Assembly: GCF_900143695.1 (NCBI RefSeq)
Contig: NZ_FRFE01000007.1
Span: 1 to 64,000 of the forward strand
Length of the DNA stretch: 64,000 nucleotides
Reading direction: 5' to 3'
Source of the DNA: Desulfopila aestuarii DSM 18488
Lineage (GTDB): Bacteria; Desulfobacterota; Desulfobulbia; Desulfobulbales; Desulfocapsaceae
Shown here one piece after another: positions 52,122-62,226 of this stretch. Numbering within the stretch: position 1 is the stretch's first letter; each line of letters begins with the position of its first letter. The translations under genes and the position numbers were made by a program. The notes beneath the pieces are model-generated. The model was not told where the DNA came from and searched no databases. It saw nothing but the letters and a program-made list of their open reading frames with translations.

Positions 52122-53244
52122 TCACTTCTTCCAAAGAAGGTATGCTTTGATGAAGGGATCGAGATTGCCGTCCAGCACCGCATCGACGTTACCAACCTCA
52201 TGATCGGTACGATGATCCTTGATCATCCGATACGGTTGGAGAACGTAGGAGCGAATCTGACTGCCCCAGGCGATATCCTTTTTGTCACCGCTCAAGCCTT
52301 CCTGTTCGGCGGCCTGCCGTTGCTTCTCCGCTTCATAAAGACGAGCGGCCAGCATCTTCATGGCCATGTCCTTGTTACGGTGCTGTGATCGCTCGTTCTG
52401 ACACTGAACCACTATACCGGTTGGGAGATGGGTGATACGGATGGCTGAATCGGTCTTGTTGATGTGCTGGCCACCGGCACCACTGGCCCGGTAGGTGTCC
52501 ACCCGCAGATCCTTCTCATCGATGCTGACATTGACACTGTCATCAAGTTCCGGCATAACCATCACCGAGGCAAAAGAGGTGTGGCGTCTGCCGCTTGAGT
52601 CAAACGGTGAGATCCGCACCAACCGGTGAATACCCAGCTCGCTGCGCAGATAGCCGTAGGCATTGCGCCCTTTGAACATGATGGTGACGCTTTTTACTCC
52701 AGCCTCGTCGCCCGGCAGATAATCAAGGATATCCGACTTGAAACCTTTGTCTTCCCCCCAGCGCAGATACATCCTCATCAGGATATCCACCCAGTCCTGG
52801 GCCTCGGTACCGCCGGCTCCGGCATGAATGGAAATGATGGCGTTACTGGCATCATGTTCGCCACTGAACATGCGCTCAACCTCGGCCACCGCAATCTCGC
52901 CGTTGATTTCCTGCAGTCGCTCAGCAACTTCAGTGAGCGATTCCGCGTCTTCCTCTTCTGCCGCCATCTCCAGCAAAAGCTCGATATCCTCAATCTCCCG
53001 CCAGCGGTTTTCCCAGTCGTTGATGATATCCTGCAGTTGACCGTGATCCTTCTGCACCTGCTGAGCCAACTCGGCGTTGTTCCAGAAATCGGGTGCCATG
53101 GTCTGACGTTCTAATTTTTCCAGCTCTTCCTTCTTGCGGGGTAAGTCAAAGATGCTCCTTCAAGGCCAACATCCGGCCTTTCAGGTCGCTTACAACCTGT
53201 CTTGAAACTCCCGCACCTGTATCTATCGCCATAATTCTTTCCAT
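52122..53244 (-). CDS. prfB: Peptide chain release factor 2 with programmed +1 frameshift
   Basis: The main frame (52122-53099 and upstream) encodes the RF2 core: the tripeptide anticodon SPF in SPFDSSGRRHTS and the GGQ motif in GAGGQHINKTDSA. The N-terminal 32 codons are in another frame, ending at CTT TGA C (TGA at 53148-53146), with AAGGAG three bases before CTT. This is the well-known autoregulatory site: low RF2 lets the ribosome slip +1 and make full-length protein (about 373 residues). The start at 53244 is uncertain; ATG 53232 is another choice. RF2 releases at UGA and UAA. Confidence 0.93.
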
Positions 53245-53346
53245 GAGGGTTGTGGTTCTTTACAGCAAACAGCGGCAGCCTGGAATGTGATTCCCGGATC
53301 CTGCCGCTGCAGTCCAATTTCATTATAATATCCTTCGGCCAATACG

Positions 53347-54912
53347 CTATCCGTTTATTGTTCTCCTCTTTGTCGCCAGAGCGGATAGAGAAAACAACAG
53401 CCCGACCACCAGAGAAACTATCGGAAAAAGGTAACCCCAGCGGACAAAGATCGTCTGGCCGTCCATTAACACAATCTCGCGAGCCGCCGACCAGGTGGTA
53501 AATATCGGTGACGGATGGTGGATAACGCCAAGTGGATCGATAAAACCGGAAATTCCGGTATTGGCAGCACGCACCACACTGCGACGATTTTCCACCGCGC
53601 GAAACACGGTCATCGCCATACTGTGATATGGGGCACTCGATTTACCATACCAGGCATCATTGGTCAAATTCACAAGCATATTTGCGTCGTTTTTGCTCCA
53701 CTCTCGAGCAAGATCGGGAAAAATAGACTCAAAACAGATCAGCACCCCGATTTTCCCCTCATGCCGAACCAACGGTTTTTCCACTCGTCCGGCGCTGAAA
53801 TCACCGACGGCCTCGACCAAGGGCGCCAGAAAAGGCAGCAGTTTCTTTAAAGGCACATATTCGCCGAAAGGCACCAGATGCGATTTGTAATAGGAGGCGA
53901 TAAATCCTTTTTCCGGCTCGATCAATTGGGCACTGTTATAGTAACGGATATCTTTTGTGTTCTGATCCACTACTTCAAACCAGGGCGCACCGGTGAGGAG
54001 CGCTGTGTCATTCTGGGTTACCAGGCCATAAAGCACACCGGTATCGGGATAAGTCTGTGGATAAAACGGCAAGGCCGTTTCAGGCCAGACCAGCAGATCC
54101 GGATGAGTCTCACCAAAAAGGGCTGTGGAATAATTGAGATATGTGGAGACCGTCTGCTGCTGGTTGGCCGGCGACCACTTCACGCTCTGGTCTATATTGC
54201 CCTGGACAATCCCGACCGTCATACTCTTTCTTTGCGGATCTGCGATATCGGCGGACACTGCCTGCCAGCGCCAGTTGGAATAGAAAGCAGCAACTCCACA
54301 GATGACAAGGACAGTTAAGGCCGGTATCGCCAGTGTTTGCAAAGCGTGACGTCGATTAAGCGCCAGCACCACAAAGGTATTGACCAGCACCAGCAGAAAG
54401 GAAACCCCACCATGCCCGAAGAGCTCTGCCGTCTGGATCAGCTGCGGTACGTTACCAAGGGCATAACCGATATCCATCCAGGGAAAGCCGGTAAAAAGCC
54501 AGCCACGCAGCCAGTCAGCACCCACCCAAAGAGCGGGAATACCAAGAAGTGCAACAAGCGGCGCCCCTTGACGTAAAAGCAGACGACCACAGAGAGCAAA
54601 ACCGGCCACATAGAGTGCCATATACCCGGCGAGCAACACCAGGGCAGGCACAGCAATATAGACCGGCAAACCACCATAACGGCCGAGTACAATGACAATC
54701 CAGTAAAGCTGCAGCAGGTAGTGAACCGTTCCGGTTAAAAAGCCGCACAGCAATGCTTCCCGGCCACTGACACGTGACAGGGAGAAAAAGAGCGGCACCA
54801 GGGCCACCGTCAATAACGGCCAGATCTCACCGCCACCCGGATACGCGCCCCAGAGGAGCAAAGCGGAAACGAGAGAAAACGCAACAGGCCAGAGTCGCAA
54901 CCGGTTCATCAT
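53347..54912 (-). CDS. lnt: Apolipoprotein N-acyltransferase
   Basis: A 521-residue protein with about six N-terminal membrane helices and a periplasmic nitrilase-fold domain. The catalytic triad is visible: Glu in VWPETALPF, Lys in YYKSHLVPFGEY and Cys in VLICFESIF. It adds the third acyl chain to lipoproteins in the inner membrane. Its start overlaps corC by four bases, as in many Gram-negatives. The window contains several lipoproteins that would be its substrates. Confidence 0.95.
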   Translation of the reverse strand: MMNRLRLWPVAFSLVSALLLWGAYPGGGEIWPLLTVALVPLFFSLSRVSGREALLCGFLTGTVHYLLQLYWIVIVLGRYGGLPVYIAVPALVLLAGYMALYVAGFALCGRLLLRQGAPLVALLGIPALWVGADWLRGWLFTGFPWMDIGYALGNVPQLIQTAELFGHGGVSFLLVLVNTFVVLALNRRHALQTLAIPALTVLVICGVAAFYSNWRWQAVSADIADPQRKSMTVGIVQGNIDQSVKWSPANQQQTVSTYLNYSTALFGETHPDLLVWPETALPFYPQTYPDTGVLYGLVTQNDTALLTGAPWFEVVDQNTKDIRYYNSAQLIEPEKGFIASYYKSHLVPFGEYVPLKKLLPFLAPLVEAVGDFSAGRVEKPLVRHEGKIGVLICFESIFPDLAREWSKNDANMLVNLTNDAWYGKSSAPYHSMAMTVFRAVENRRSVVRAANTGISGFIDPLGVIHHPSPIFTTWSAAREIVLMDGQTIFVRWGYLFPIVSLVVGLLFSLSALATKRRTING

Positions 54913-55790
54913 GCAGAAGCGCCCTCGTCCACCTGCCTGGAAACTTTCACCATTTTGATATGCCTCTTTGAGGCACTTTTTACTTCAAACAGCAGGCCGA
55001 CGGCAGTGACCTTATCGCCGGTTTTGCCAAGCCGGCCAAGCAGGTTGATAACCAGACCGCCTACTGATTCATAAGGACCGTCTGGCATCTCAACATCGAA
55101 GAACTCCTCGATCCGTTCGATATCAAGCCGGGCATGCACCATCACGGTGTTGTCGTCGATTTTTTCGAGTTCATCCTGCTCGTCGTCATATTCGTCGTCG
55201 ATCTCGCCGACGATTTCTTCAATAATGTCTTCCAGGGTGACCAGGCCGCGGACCGCTCCGAACTCATCGGTAACCATGGCCATATGGTTCTTTCGCATCT
55301 GGAATTCGCGCAAAAGTTCGACGATAGGTTTATTTTCCGGAATAAAGGTGACCGGCCGCAGGTAGTCCTCAAGCCGCAGTACCTCTTTGCCCATACGGGC
55401 ACAGATCTGCAGCAGGTCCTTGACGTGCAACACTCCGATAACATTGTCCGGAATATTCCTGTAGACTGGAACCCGGGTGAAACCGTTGTCGATGACCGAA
55501 TCGATAATGTCGGAAATGGGGGTGGCGGCCTCCAGACTGAACAACTCGGCGGCAGGGGTCATAATTTCCGCAGCCTCCGTGTCACGAAAATCGAAGATGG
55601 AATTGATCATCTTCTCCTCAAGCGGAGAAATGAGGCCATGCTCCTCCCCTTCCTCCAGCAGCTCGAGGATTTCGTTTTCTAGATCTTCGGTAGTTTCAGG
55701 TCGCCCGAACGGGACTTTGGACAGCAGTTGCTTAAGAAACCCTTTTCGTTCACCAGGTTCCTCTTGCTCAGATTGGTTGTCGTTGTTCAT
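54909..55790 (-). CDS. corC: CorC/HlyC-family CBS-domain protein
   Basis: A 293-residue protein from ATG 55790, chosen because the upstream frame is not protein-like. Two CBS domains (MTPAAELFSLEA, VYRNIPDNVIGVLHVKDLL, MAMVTDEFGAVRGLVTLEDI in order) are followed by the CorC_HlyC transporter-associated domain (GGLVINLLGRLG region). It lacks the membrane domain of CNNM proteins. CorC is linked to magnesium and cobalt efflux and sits next to lnt in many genomes. Confidence 0.9.
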   Translation of the reverse strand: MNNDNQSEQEEPGERKGFLKQLLSKVPFGRPETTEDLENEILELLEEGEEHGLISPLEEKMINSIFDFRDTEAAEIMTPAAELFSLEAATPISDIIDSVIDNGFTRVPVYRNIPDNVIGVLHVKDLLQICARMGKEVLRLEDYLRPVTFIPENKPIVELLREFQMRKNHMAMVTDEFGAVRGLVTLEDIIEEIVGEIDDEYDDEQDELEKIDDNTVMVHARLDIERIEEFFDVEMPDGPYESVGGLVINLLGRLGKTGDKVTAVGLLFEVKSASKRHIKMVKVSRQVDEGASA

Positions 55791-56444
55791 CGTGATGTGT
55801 GTTGGTTTCGCTGATTGCGACGAAAACCAACGGTGCAGTGTATTATCTCGTTGAAGTTGAGGTGTTGCTTTTATACCTTCCGGACAGCTCAGAGACAACA
55901 TTACGCATATTACCAAATCGTTAGCAATATGTTATGGCCAACTGGAAGTGCCCTCGAAGTGGAAACAGTTCACTTAGGATAGCATGTATGGATATTCAAT
56001 TCAGTTGTCAAGAGGAAACAGCAGGAAGTCTGTAACAGAACAGTCAATCTGCACCCAATGTTGACAAACTGCATATTTTCTCTTTTCTATTTGACCTTGC
56101 GTGACTATAGTAGTTCCGTTTTTGTTCTGCAAACTCTGATCTCTCGTTTTGCATGGAAGATCGGAGTATTTTTAGTATCGGCCATCACCCACCATCCACA
56201 GCACATGATGAACCCGTAAAAGCCCAGACCGTTCAGGAGTAAGACTTAAAAATCAAGGTGTTATACAACACAGTTGATGTTCGCGGCTTTTTACACAACC
56301 AACAGCAAATGATGAACTCGTAACCTGACGGAATGATTATTCCATTCTATTCGATTTCAGCAGTTTTAGAGAGATGGCTGCCCGTTATCGGAATGATGTT
56401 ACGAAACTCAACCACAAAAACAATCGCAATTTACGAGGATTAGT
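55791..56444. other. Long upstream region of the acc operon
   Basis: About 650 bases between corC and accC. It contains TTGACA at 56061 and a TATAGT at about 56106, which are not well spaced with each other, and the imperfect direct repeat described separately. It should hold the promoters of both operons. No gene was seen. Confidence 0.4.
56198..56323. repeat. Imperfect 22-base direct repeat upstream of accC
   Basis: ACAGCACATGATGAACCCGT (continuing AA) at 56198-56219 recurs as ACAGCAAATGATGAACTCGT (continuing AA) at 56302-56323, 20 of 22 identical, 104 bases apart. Position suggests a paired regulator site or a duplication of leader sequence. Confidence 0.6.
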
Positions 56445-57848
56445 TTGGAAGGAAAGGTACTCATAGCAAATCGAGGTGAGATCGCCATCCGCATTATGAA
56501 CGCGTGCAAAGACCTTGGACTCGACTATGTCGTCGTCTATACCGAGGCAGACAAATATTCCGAACATGTGCAACGCAACATAACCAGCGGCCCCGATCAA
56601 AACGCCTGGCGTGTCACCAGTTATACGGAACCCAACGACATTCTTGCCGTTGCGGATTACACCGGCTGTACGGCCATTCATCCCGGTTACGGTTTCTTCT
56701 CGGAAGATTACCGTTTCGCCCGTCGGGTCACTATTCGTGATCGGGCGTTGACCTTTATCGGCCCCAACTGGGAAGTCATCAAGAGCCTTGGCGATAAAAT
56801 CAACACCAAACGGGTTGCCAACTCGCTCGGCATTCCCACCATTCCCGGCACCGACGCTCCCATTTATAACGAGATGGAAGCCGAAGAGATCGCCCAGAAA
56901 CTGCTGGAAGATCAAAAGGCCCAGGGTATTGACGACCCATCGATTCTAGTCAAGGCCGCTGCCGGCGGTGGCGGTATGGGTATCGAAGAGGTCACCGAGA
57001 TCGAGCAGTTCCGTCGCATTTACCGCCAGCTGCAGAACTACGCCAAGCGTCAGTTCGGCGACGGCGGTGTGCTGATCGAGCAATGCATCCGTGACTTCAA
57101 CCACCTGGAAGTCCAGCTGGTCTGCTCACGTCATGGCGACAGGATGCACTTCAGCTCACGAAACTGCACCATCCAGTCCACCGGGCGTCAGAAACGGGTC
57201 GAAGCCTCTCCAGGCTTTCACCGGTCCTGTTTCGAATATGATTTCGATGAACAGAAGGTGCTCGACCAGATAGTTGAATACTCCTTGAAACTCGCCAACC
57301 ACGTCAAGTATGACAACGTCGGCACCTGGGAATGGATCGTCACCAGGTCAGGCCAACCTTACCTGCTGGAGGTTAATACCCGCATCCAGGTAGAAAACGA
57401 TATCTCCGCCCGTATCAGCTATCTCGACGGTAAGCAGCCCAACCTGATCCGTGAACAGATCCGGCTGGCTCTGGGCGATAAGATCGGCTACAAGCAGAGC
57501 GCCATCGAGTTCAAGGGCGCCGCCATCGAGCTGCGCATCGTCGCCGAAGATACCCGTCGCGGTTTTGCTCCCTGGATCGGAACCATCACCGAATTTTCAT
57601 TTCCGGAGCATGAGTGGTCTGCGGTCTACACCCACGTGCCTTTTGACCGTTCCTATCAGATCCCCAGCGACTTCGACCCCAATCTGGCGCTCGCGCTGGT
57701 CTGGGGCAAGGATGTTGACGAAGCCAAGGCCAGGGCCGCCCAGTTTATCGATGAGACGGTCATCAATGGTGCCGATTCCACCGGCAAGCCAATTATCACC
57801 AACCTGGCATACCTCAAAAATAACCTGGATCGTCTGCTGGCTTTCTAG
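56445..57848 (+). CDS. accC: Biotin carboxylase
   Basis: A 467-residue protein with a TTG start eight bases after GAGG. It opens KVLIANRGEIAIRIMNACKD, has HPGYGFFSED, the ATP-grasp loop KAAAGGGGMGI, EVQLVCSRHGD and LEVNTRIQVEN. It carboxylates biotin on the carrier protein with ATP and bicarbonate. The sequence departs from the usual AccC in several places (RNCTIQSTGRQKRVEASPG rather than the common RDCSLQRRHQK form), so it is a divergent branch. The carrier protein gene is not in the window. Confidence 0.92.
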   Translation: MEGKVLIANRGEIAIRIMNACKDLGLDYVVVYTEADKYSEHVQRNITSGPDQNAWRVTSYTEPNDILAVADYTGCTAIHPGYGFFSEDYRFARRVTIRDRALTFIGPNWEVIKSLGDKINTKRVANSLGIPTIPGTDAPIYNEMEAEEIAQKLLEDQKAQGIDDPSILVKAAAGGGGMGIEEVTEIEQFRRIYRQLQNYAKRQFGDGGVLIEQCIRDFNHLEVQLVCSRHGDRMHFSSRNCTIQSTGRQKRVEASPGFHRSCFEYDFDEQKVLDQIVEYSLKLANHVKYDNVGTWEWIVTRSGQPYLLEVNTRIQVENDISARISYLDGKQPNLIREQIRLALGDKIGYKQSAIEFKGAAIELRIVAEDTRRGFAPWIGTITEFSFPEHEWSAVYTHVPFDRSYQIPSDFDPNLALALVWGKDVDEAKARAAQFIDETVINGADSTGKPIITNLAYLKNNLDRLLAF

Positions 57849-57875
57849 TGAGATGTAATCAGACGGAACACTTTT

Positions 57876-60143
57876 ATGAATGAACAACTGAAAAAACTCA
57901 TTAAAATCGAAGAGCGGATCAACTATCTGCTCCAGATTAAAGACTATACCAACTGGGGAAACCTCGAGGGTTTCAAGTCCACCTGCGAGACGCTGAAGCA
58001 TACGGTCTACGACCACACCGAAGAGCAGCTTTGCGGTGAGATCAGAAAACTGCATGATTCGATCAGCTTTCTCGAAGAACGCGCCGAAGAGCATCTGACC
58101 CCTATGGAACGGGTGCGCATCGTTCGCTCTATCCAACGTTTCAGCTTGAAAGACATTCTTGAAAACGTCTACGAAGACTACACCGAGCTGGGCGGCGAAG
58201 GCGACGCCAATATCGACCCGGCAATGATCTGCGCCAAGGCCACCATGGTACGGCGGGTAAAGAAAAAGACCTATACCTGCTCGGTGATGGTCATCGGTCA
58301 GGAAACAGGTCACGGCGAAGAATTCCGTAACGGCGGATCCTGCAAGCCCGAGGGCAACTCCAAGGCGCTCAGATTTATGAAGGTCGCCGAAACAGAAGGT
58401 ATTCCGATCCACAGCTATATCTTCACCCCCGGCTCCTACCCGGTGGAGGAATATCCCGGTGCTGCCCAACAGATTGCGAGAAACATCTACGCCATGTCAA
58501 AGCTCAGGGTGCCGATCATTTCGATGATCTCCGAGGGCGGCTCGGGCGGCGCTGAGGCGATTGGCCTTTCCGACTACCGCATGATGCTCTCACACGGCTA
58601 CTATTCGGTTATCTCACCGGAGGGTGCCGCAGCCATCGAAGGAAAAATCCGCGAAGGTTCCAAAGTACCAAAAGAGCTGATTGAGGTCTGTGCCGACCGG
58701 CTGCGCCTCACCGCCTATGACAACTTACGAAAAGGCACCATTGACCGGGTCATCCAGGAGCCGCAGCTTGGCGCCCGACGCGACGATTTCGCCTTTTTCG
58801 CAAAACTCCGAAACGAGATGATCCGCGCCACCGACAAGGTGGTGATTGATACCAAGAGCTTCAAGGCTTTCCGCTCCTGGGAGATCCGTCGTAAAAAGAC
58901 CAGCTCCACCCAGGAAGACGAGATCATGGTCAACTGGGACCTGAATAAGGACGAAACCAAACGGCTTTTGGCTCTCAGATCAAAAAAATACTGGGCCATG
59001 GGCGTCAACGGCTATGAGGGAGAACCGGAAGCGACTCTGAATCTCTACAACCTTGCCAGGGTCAAATCGGAAAAGGTTTATTACACCATCCGCTACGATA
59101 TTTTAAAGAACCACAAGAAACAGGTTGGCAAGGTCATCAAGGATGTGTCAGGCGAGGGCTCGGTGATGATCAAACGGCTTACCGAACCGGTCACCGCCGT
59201 GATGAATCTCTTGGCCAAGAAGGAAGACAAGAAACCCACCCGGCTCATCACCTACACGCCATCAGTCCAGGTTGAAGAGCAGCGACTGGTTGACCCGTTG
59301 GAGCTGACCGACACCTACACCAGCCCACTGGCCAACGAGGACCGCACCGTCAGTTGTCCCAACGCCGACAAGCACGGTTGTAAAGATCTGTGGATCCCTG
59401 ACCTCTATGGCGAATTTGCTGGGGTCTGCGAGACCTGTGGGCACCATTTCCCGCTGGAATATCAGTGGTATATGGAAAACATCTTCGACAAAGGGTCTAT
59501 CCGTTTCTTCAACTCCAGCATACGTGCCGGAAATCCGCTGGAGTACACCGGATTTACCAAGCGGCTTGAGGCATCAAAGAATAAGACCGGCAAGAATGCA
59601 GGCAACCTGACCTTTCACGCCAAGGTGAATGACATTAAGATCGTCACCACCATGCTCTATTCCGACTTCAGAAATGGAACAGTGGGCAGCGCTGAAGGTG
59701 AGAAATTCGCCCAGGCATGCGCCCTTGCCAAGCGGAAAAAACGGCCGCTCTTAGCTTACGTCCACACCACTGGAGGCATCCGCATCCAGGAGGGCACCCT
59801 CGGCGTCGTCCAGATGCCGAAGTGCACCATGGCGGTACGCGAGTATATCGACTCTGGTGGGCTCTATATCGTCGTCTACGACAATAACAGCTACGCTGGG
59901 CCTGTGGCATCGTTTCTTGGTTGCGCTCCTTACCAGTTCGCCATCCGCTCCAGCCGGGTTGGTTTTGCCGGGCCGCGGGTTATCCGGGAAACGACCGGTG
60001 TCGAGATCCCACCCGATTATCATTCAGCCAGAAATGCGCTGAAACGAGGGCATATCCAGGGAATCTGGGACAGGCGCGATTTCCGTCGCAACCTGCACAA
60101 AGCGCTAATGACCATGGGGAGCCCGAACCTGTATTACCGCTAA
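57876..60143 (+). CDS. accAD: Fused acetyl-CoA carboxylase carboxyltransferase (AccA-AccD)
   Basis: A 755-residue protein. The N-terminal part (about 1-320) is AccA-like: GQETGHGEEFRNGGSC, SEGGSGGAEAIGLSD and a charged helical start. The C-terminal part (about 490-755) is AccD-like, opening with a four-Cys zinc site (Cys494 onward, ending in CETCGHHF) and continuing with HTTGGIRIQEG and VYDNNSYAGPVASFLG. Enterobacteria make these as two proteins; here they are one chain in the order alpha-beta. It transfers CO2 from biotin to acetyl-CoA. It is 27 bases after accC. Confidence 0.93.
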   Translation: MNEQLKKLIKIEERINYLLQIKDYTNWGNLEGFKSTCETLKHTVYDHTEEQLCGEIRKLHDSISFLEERAEEHLTPMERVRIVRSIQRFSLKDILENVYEDYTELGGEGDANIDPAMICAKATMVRRVKKKTYTCSVMVIGQETGHGEEFRNGGSCKPEGNSKALRFMKVAETEGIPIHSYIFTPGSYPVEEYPGAAQQIARNIYAMSKLRVPIISMISEGGSGGAEAIGLSDYRMMLSHGYYSVISPEGAAAIEGKIREGSKVPKELIEVCADRLRLTAYDNLRKGTIDRVIQEPQLGARRDDFAFFAKLRNEMIRATDKVVIDTKSFKAFRSWEIRRKKTSSTQEDEIMVNWDLNKDETKRLLALRSKKYWAMGVNGYEGEPEATLNLYNLARVKSEKVYYTIRYDILKNHKKQVGKVIKDVSGEGSVMIKRLTEPVTAVMNLLAKKEDKKPTRLITYTPSVQVEEQRLVDPLELTDTYTSPLANEDRTVSCPNADKHGCKDLWIPDLYGEFAGVCETCGHHFPLEYQWYMENIFDKGSIRFFNSSIRAGNPLEYTGFTKRLEASKNKTGKNAGNLTFHAKVNDIKIVTTMLYSDFRNGTVGSAEGEKFAQACALAKRKKRPLLAYVHTTGGIRIQEGTLGVVQMPKCTMAVREYIDSGGLYIVVYDNNSYAGPVASFLGCAPYQFAIRSSRVGFAGPRVIRETTGVEIPPDYHSARNALKRGHIQGIWDRRDFRRNLHKALMTMGSPNLYYR

Positions 60144-60171
60144 ACACAGTAAAGATATCAAAGCAGTTTAC

Positions 60172-60209
60172 AACGGAGATAGACGAATACGTCTGTCTCC
60201 GTTTTTTTT
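60172..60209 (+). terminator. Rho-independent terminator of the acc operon
   Basis: AACGGAGA with AGACG pairs with CGTCT and TCTCCGTT around AATA, a near-perfect 14-base stem, followed by eight T residues (60202-60209). A strong intrinsic terminator. Confidence 0.95.
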
Positions 60210-60539
60210 GCTCTCATTTCGCCAACACATCTCTGACACATTACACCAGTAAACAAATAGCCCTCCTCGTCTGCCGAATCAAATAGGCCAGATAGCAGCT
60301 TCCCCCTAAATCCGCGAAAAAGACATTGAAATCCCAGCCTTGTAATCCGCATATCACTGCTATATACTGCAACGAAATTACTCTTCTTTTCCTGTAGTAT
60401 CACCTCCAGCAACAAGCGGTTGACTTTTACGGGGAGTGTCCTCCAGCAGTGACAAAGTATACTTTTCCCAACAAGCTCATGTATTCATGCCGCATATGAG
60501 TATCGACATGAGACGAATAAACACTGCACAGTATGCCTA
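60210..60539. other. Gap before the decayed sensor locus
   Basis: About 330 bases with no gene. It should once have held the 5' part and promoter of the polyamine-binding gene, but nothing there resembles it, which suggests a deletion. Confidence 0.4.
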
Positions 60540-60827
60540 TTTGACTACCTGGTAATTCTTGCCAAGAGTAATCGAATAGCTCTGGCTGAAAAGTTTATTA
60601 ATTTTTTAAACGGACCAGAAAACGCCGCTCAGCTGGCAGTCTGGACCCAATATGCCTCCCCAAACAATGATGCTGAAAAATTATTACCGAAAGATTTCCG
60701 AAATAATCCTAGCATTTACCCACCACAAGAACTCCTTGAGCACTATGAGATAGATGGAAACCTTCCGGCAGAGATCCATCGAATACGATCCACTATTTTC
60801 GCCGAAGTTACCGGCGGAAAAATCTAA
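60540..60827 (+). pseudogene. C-terminal remnant of a PotD/PotF-like polyamine-binding protein
   Basis: Reading in frame to TAA at 60825, about 90 residues are clear: DYLVILAKSNRIALAEKFIN, then FLNGPENAAQLAVWTQYASP and later LLPKDFRNNPSIYPP. This is the C-terminus of spermidine/putrescine-binding proteins. The N-terminal 250 residues and a start codon are missing. The stop overlaps the start of the sensor kinase remnant (TAATG), so the two were an operon. Confidence 0.8.
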
Positions 60828-62171
60828 TGAATATCAGTAACAAAATCATATTTATCTGTCTGCCGATGGCGGTTCTGCCCCTGCTCTTGCTGGGGTTAGT
60901 CTTTTTCGTACAGGTGGAAGATACCGTCAGCGATTCGGTACTCAGCGAGCGCGCCAACCTGCTCGACCAGATGAGCGACCAGATTACCCGCACCCGCGGT
61001 ACCGTCGAAGCGAACTCCAACCTCTTTGCCGGCTCAAAACTCCTGCAAAAGTATCTCACCATCGACGACAGCTGGGAGCGATACTCCATTTTTCTGCCGT
61101 CGGTCATCAGCCTCATCCAAAGTTACCAGCAGGCCTATCCTGATTATTGCGAATTCCGCATCCTGTTACCCGACGGGTCCGAGGACTGTCGTGTCACCAC
61201 CACCGCTATCCCCAACGCCAAAGAAAACGAAGCAGGAAGCAGTTTTTTCATACAAGCGAGCAAAGAGGCGGGAGAGCTTTATTCTACGTTTTCCCTGAGC
61301 CCTAACACTCAGGAGCTCTCGTATCTTCTGAGCAGAAAGATGATGCTTGTCAACGAAGGCGCAGTTGAAAAGCTGCATCCGCCAGAACTGCGGGATTTCT
61401 TGTTATCACGATAAATATTGAATTTCTGAACGCTGCTCTGGACCGGCTTTCCAGCAACCTGAAAGGCAATCTCTTTTTTATGACCCCTTCAGGCCACCTT
61501 ATCTGCAACAGACTCAATCACAAAGCTTTTGCCGGCCATACGGCGACACTGACAGAGCTTCTCCAAAGCCCTTCGCCCAGACAGACCATCACATGAGCCG
61601 AAAAGTTGGCGGGACAGGCCTTGGCCTCACCATTTCCAGACAGCTGGTTTCTCTTATGGGCGGTGAGATGAGCGTGGAGAGTACCCCCGGCAGAGGTTCA
61701 ACCTTCCGTTTTAACGCCTGGTTTGGTCGCACAGGAAATCCGCCGGAAAATATTGAAATGGAAATTGCAGCCCCTCCTGCTGACCTGCCAAAGGGAGCCA
61801 GGATTTTAGTGGTCGAAGATAATGAGACCAATCAGATTGTGGCAAAAGGCATGTTACAGAAATTGGGCTGCAGACCACAGATAGCAATCGATGGAGCACA
61901 GGCCGACGCTGCCACAGCAAGGGAACAATTCGATGCGATCCTGATGGACTGTCAACTGCCTCTTCTTGACGGCAATCAGGCCACCCAAGAGATACGTAGG
62001 CTTGAAGCAGAACGGAACCGCCCCCCTGTCCCGATCATTGCTCTCACTGCCCATGCCATCGCCGGGGAAAGAGAACGCTGCCTGGAGGCGAGGATGAACG
62101 ATTACCTCAGCAAACCTTTTAGTGATAATCAGCTGAAGGAAATACTCGGGCGCTGGCTTCCTGCCAGGTAG
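60827..62171 (+). pseudogene. Decayed hybrid sensor histidine kinase
   Basis: The N-terminus (60827-61414, 195 residues) has one membrane helix and a dCache-like periplasmic sensor. It ends in RDFLLSR-stop, but a one-base shift continues as [20 protein letters not shown] to about 61593. Sequence then jumps to [18 protein letters not shown], the ATP-lid G box of a HATPase, followed by an intact receiver (61593-62171, Asp in [12 protein letters not shown]). The second membrane helix, HisKA domain with its His and most of the HATPase are missing. So there is at least one frameshift and one internal deletion. The receiver could still be expressed. Confidence 0.82.
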
Positions 62172-62226
62172 CAAACTCCAAGCTTTCATTTCTTTTGGGT
62201 GCTTCAGCACTCGATTCGTAAAAAGC

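Noticed and set aside
61415-61596. TAA and TGA in the kinase remnant as recoding sites
   Set aside because: The frame shifts by one base at the TAA and the domain between is missing, so this is decay rather than recoding.
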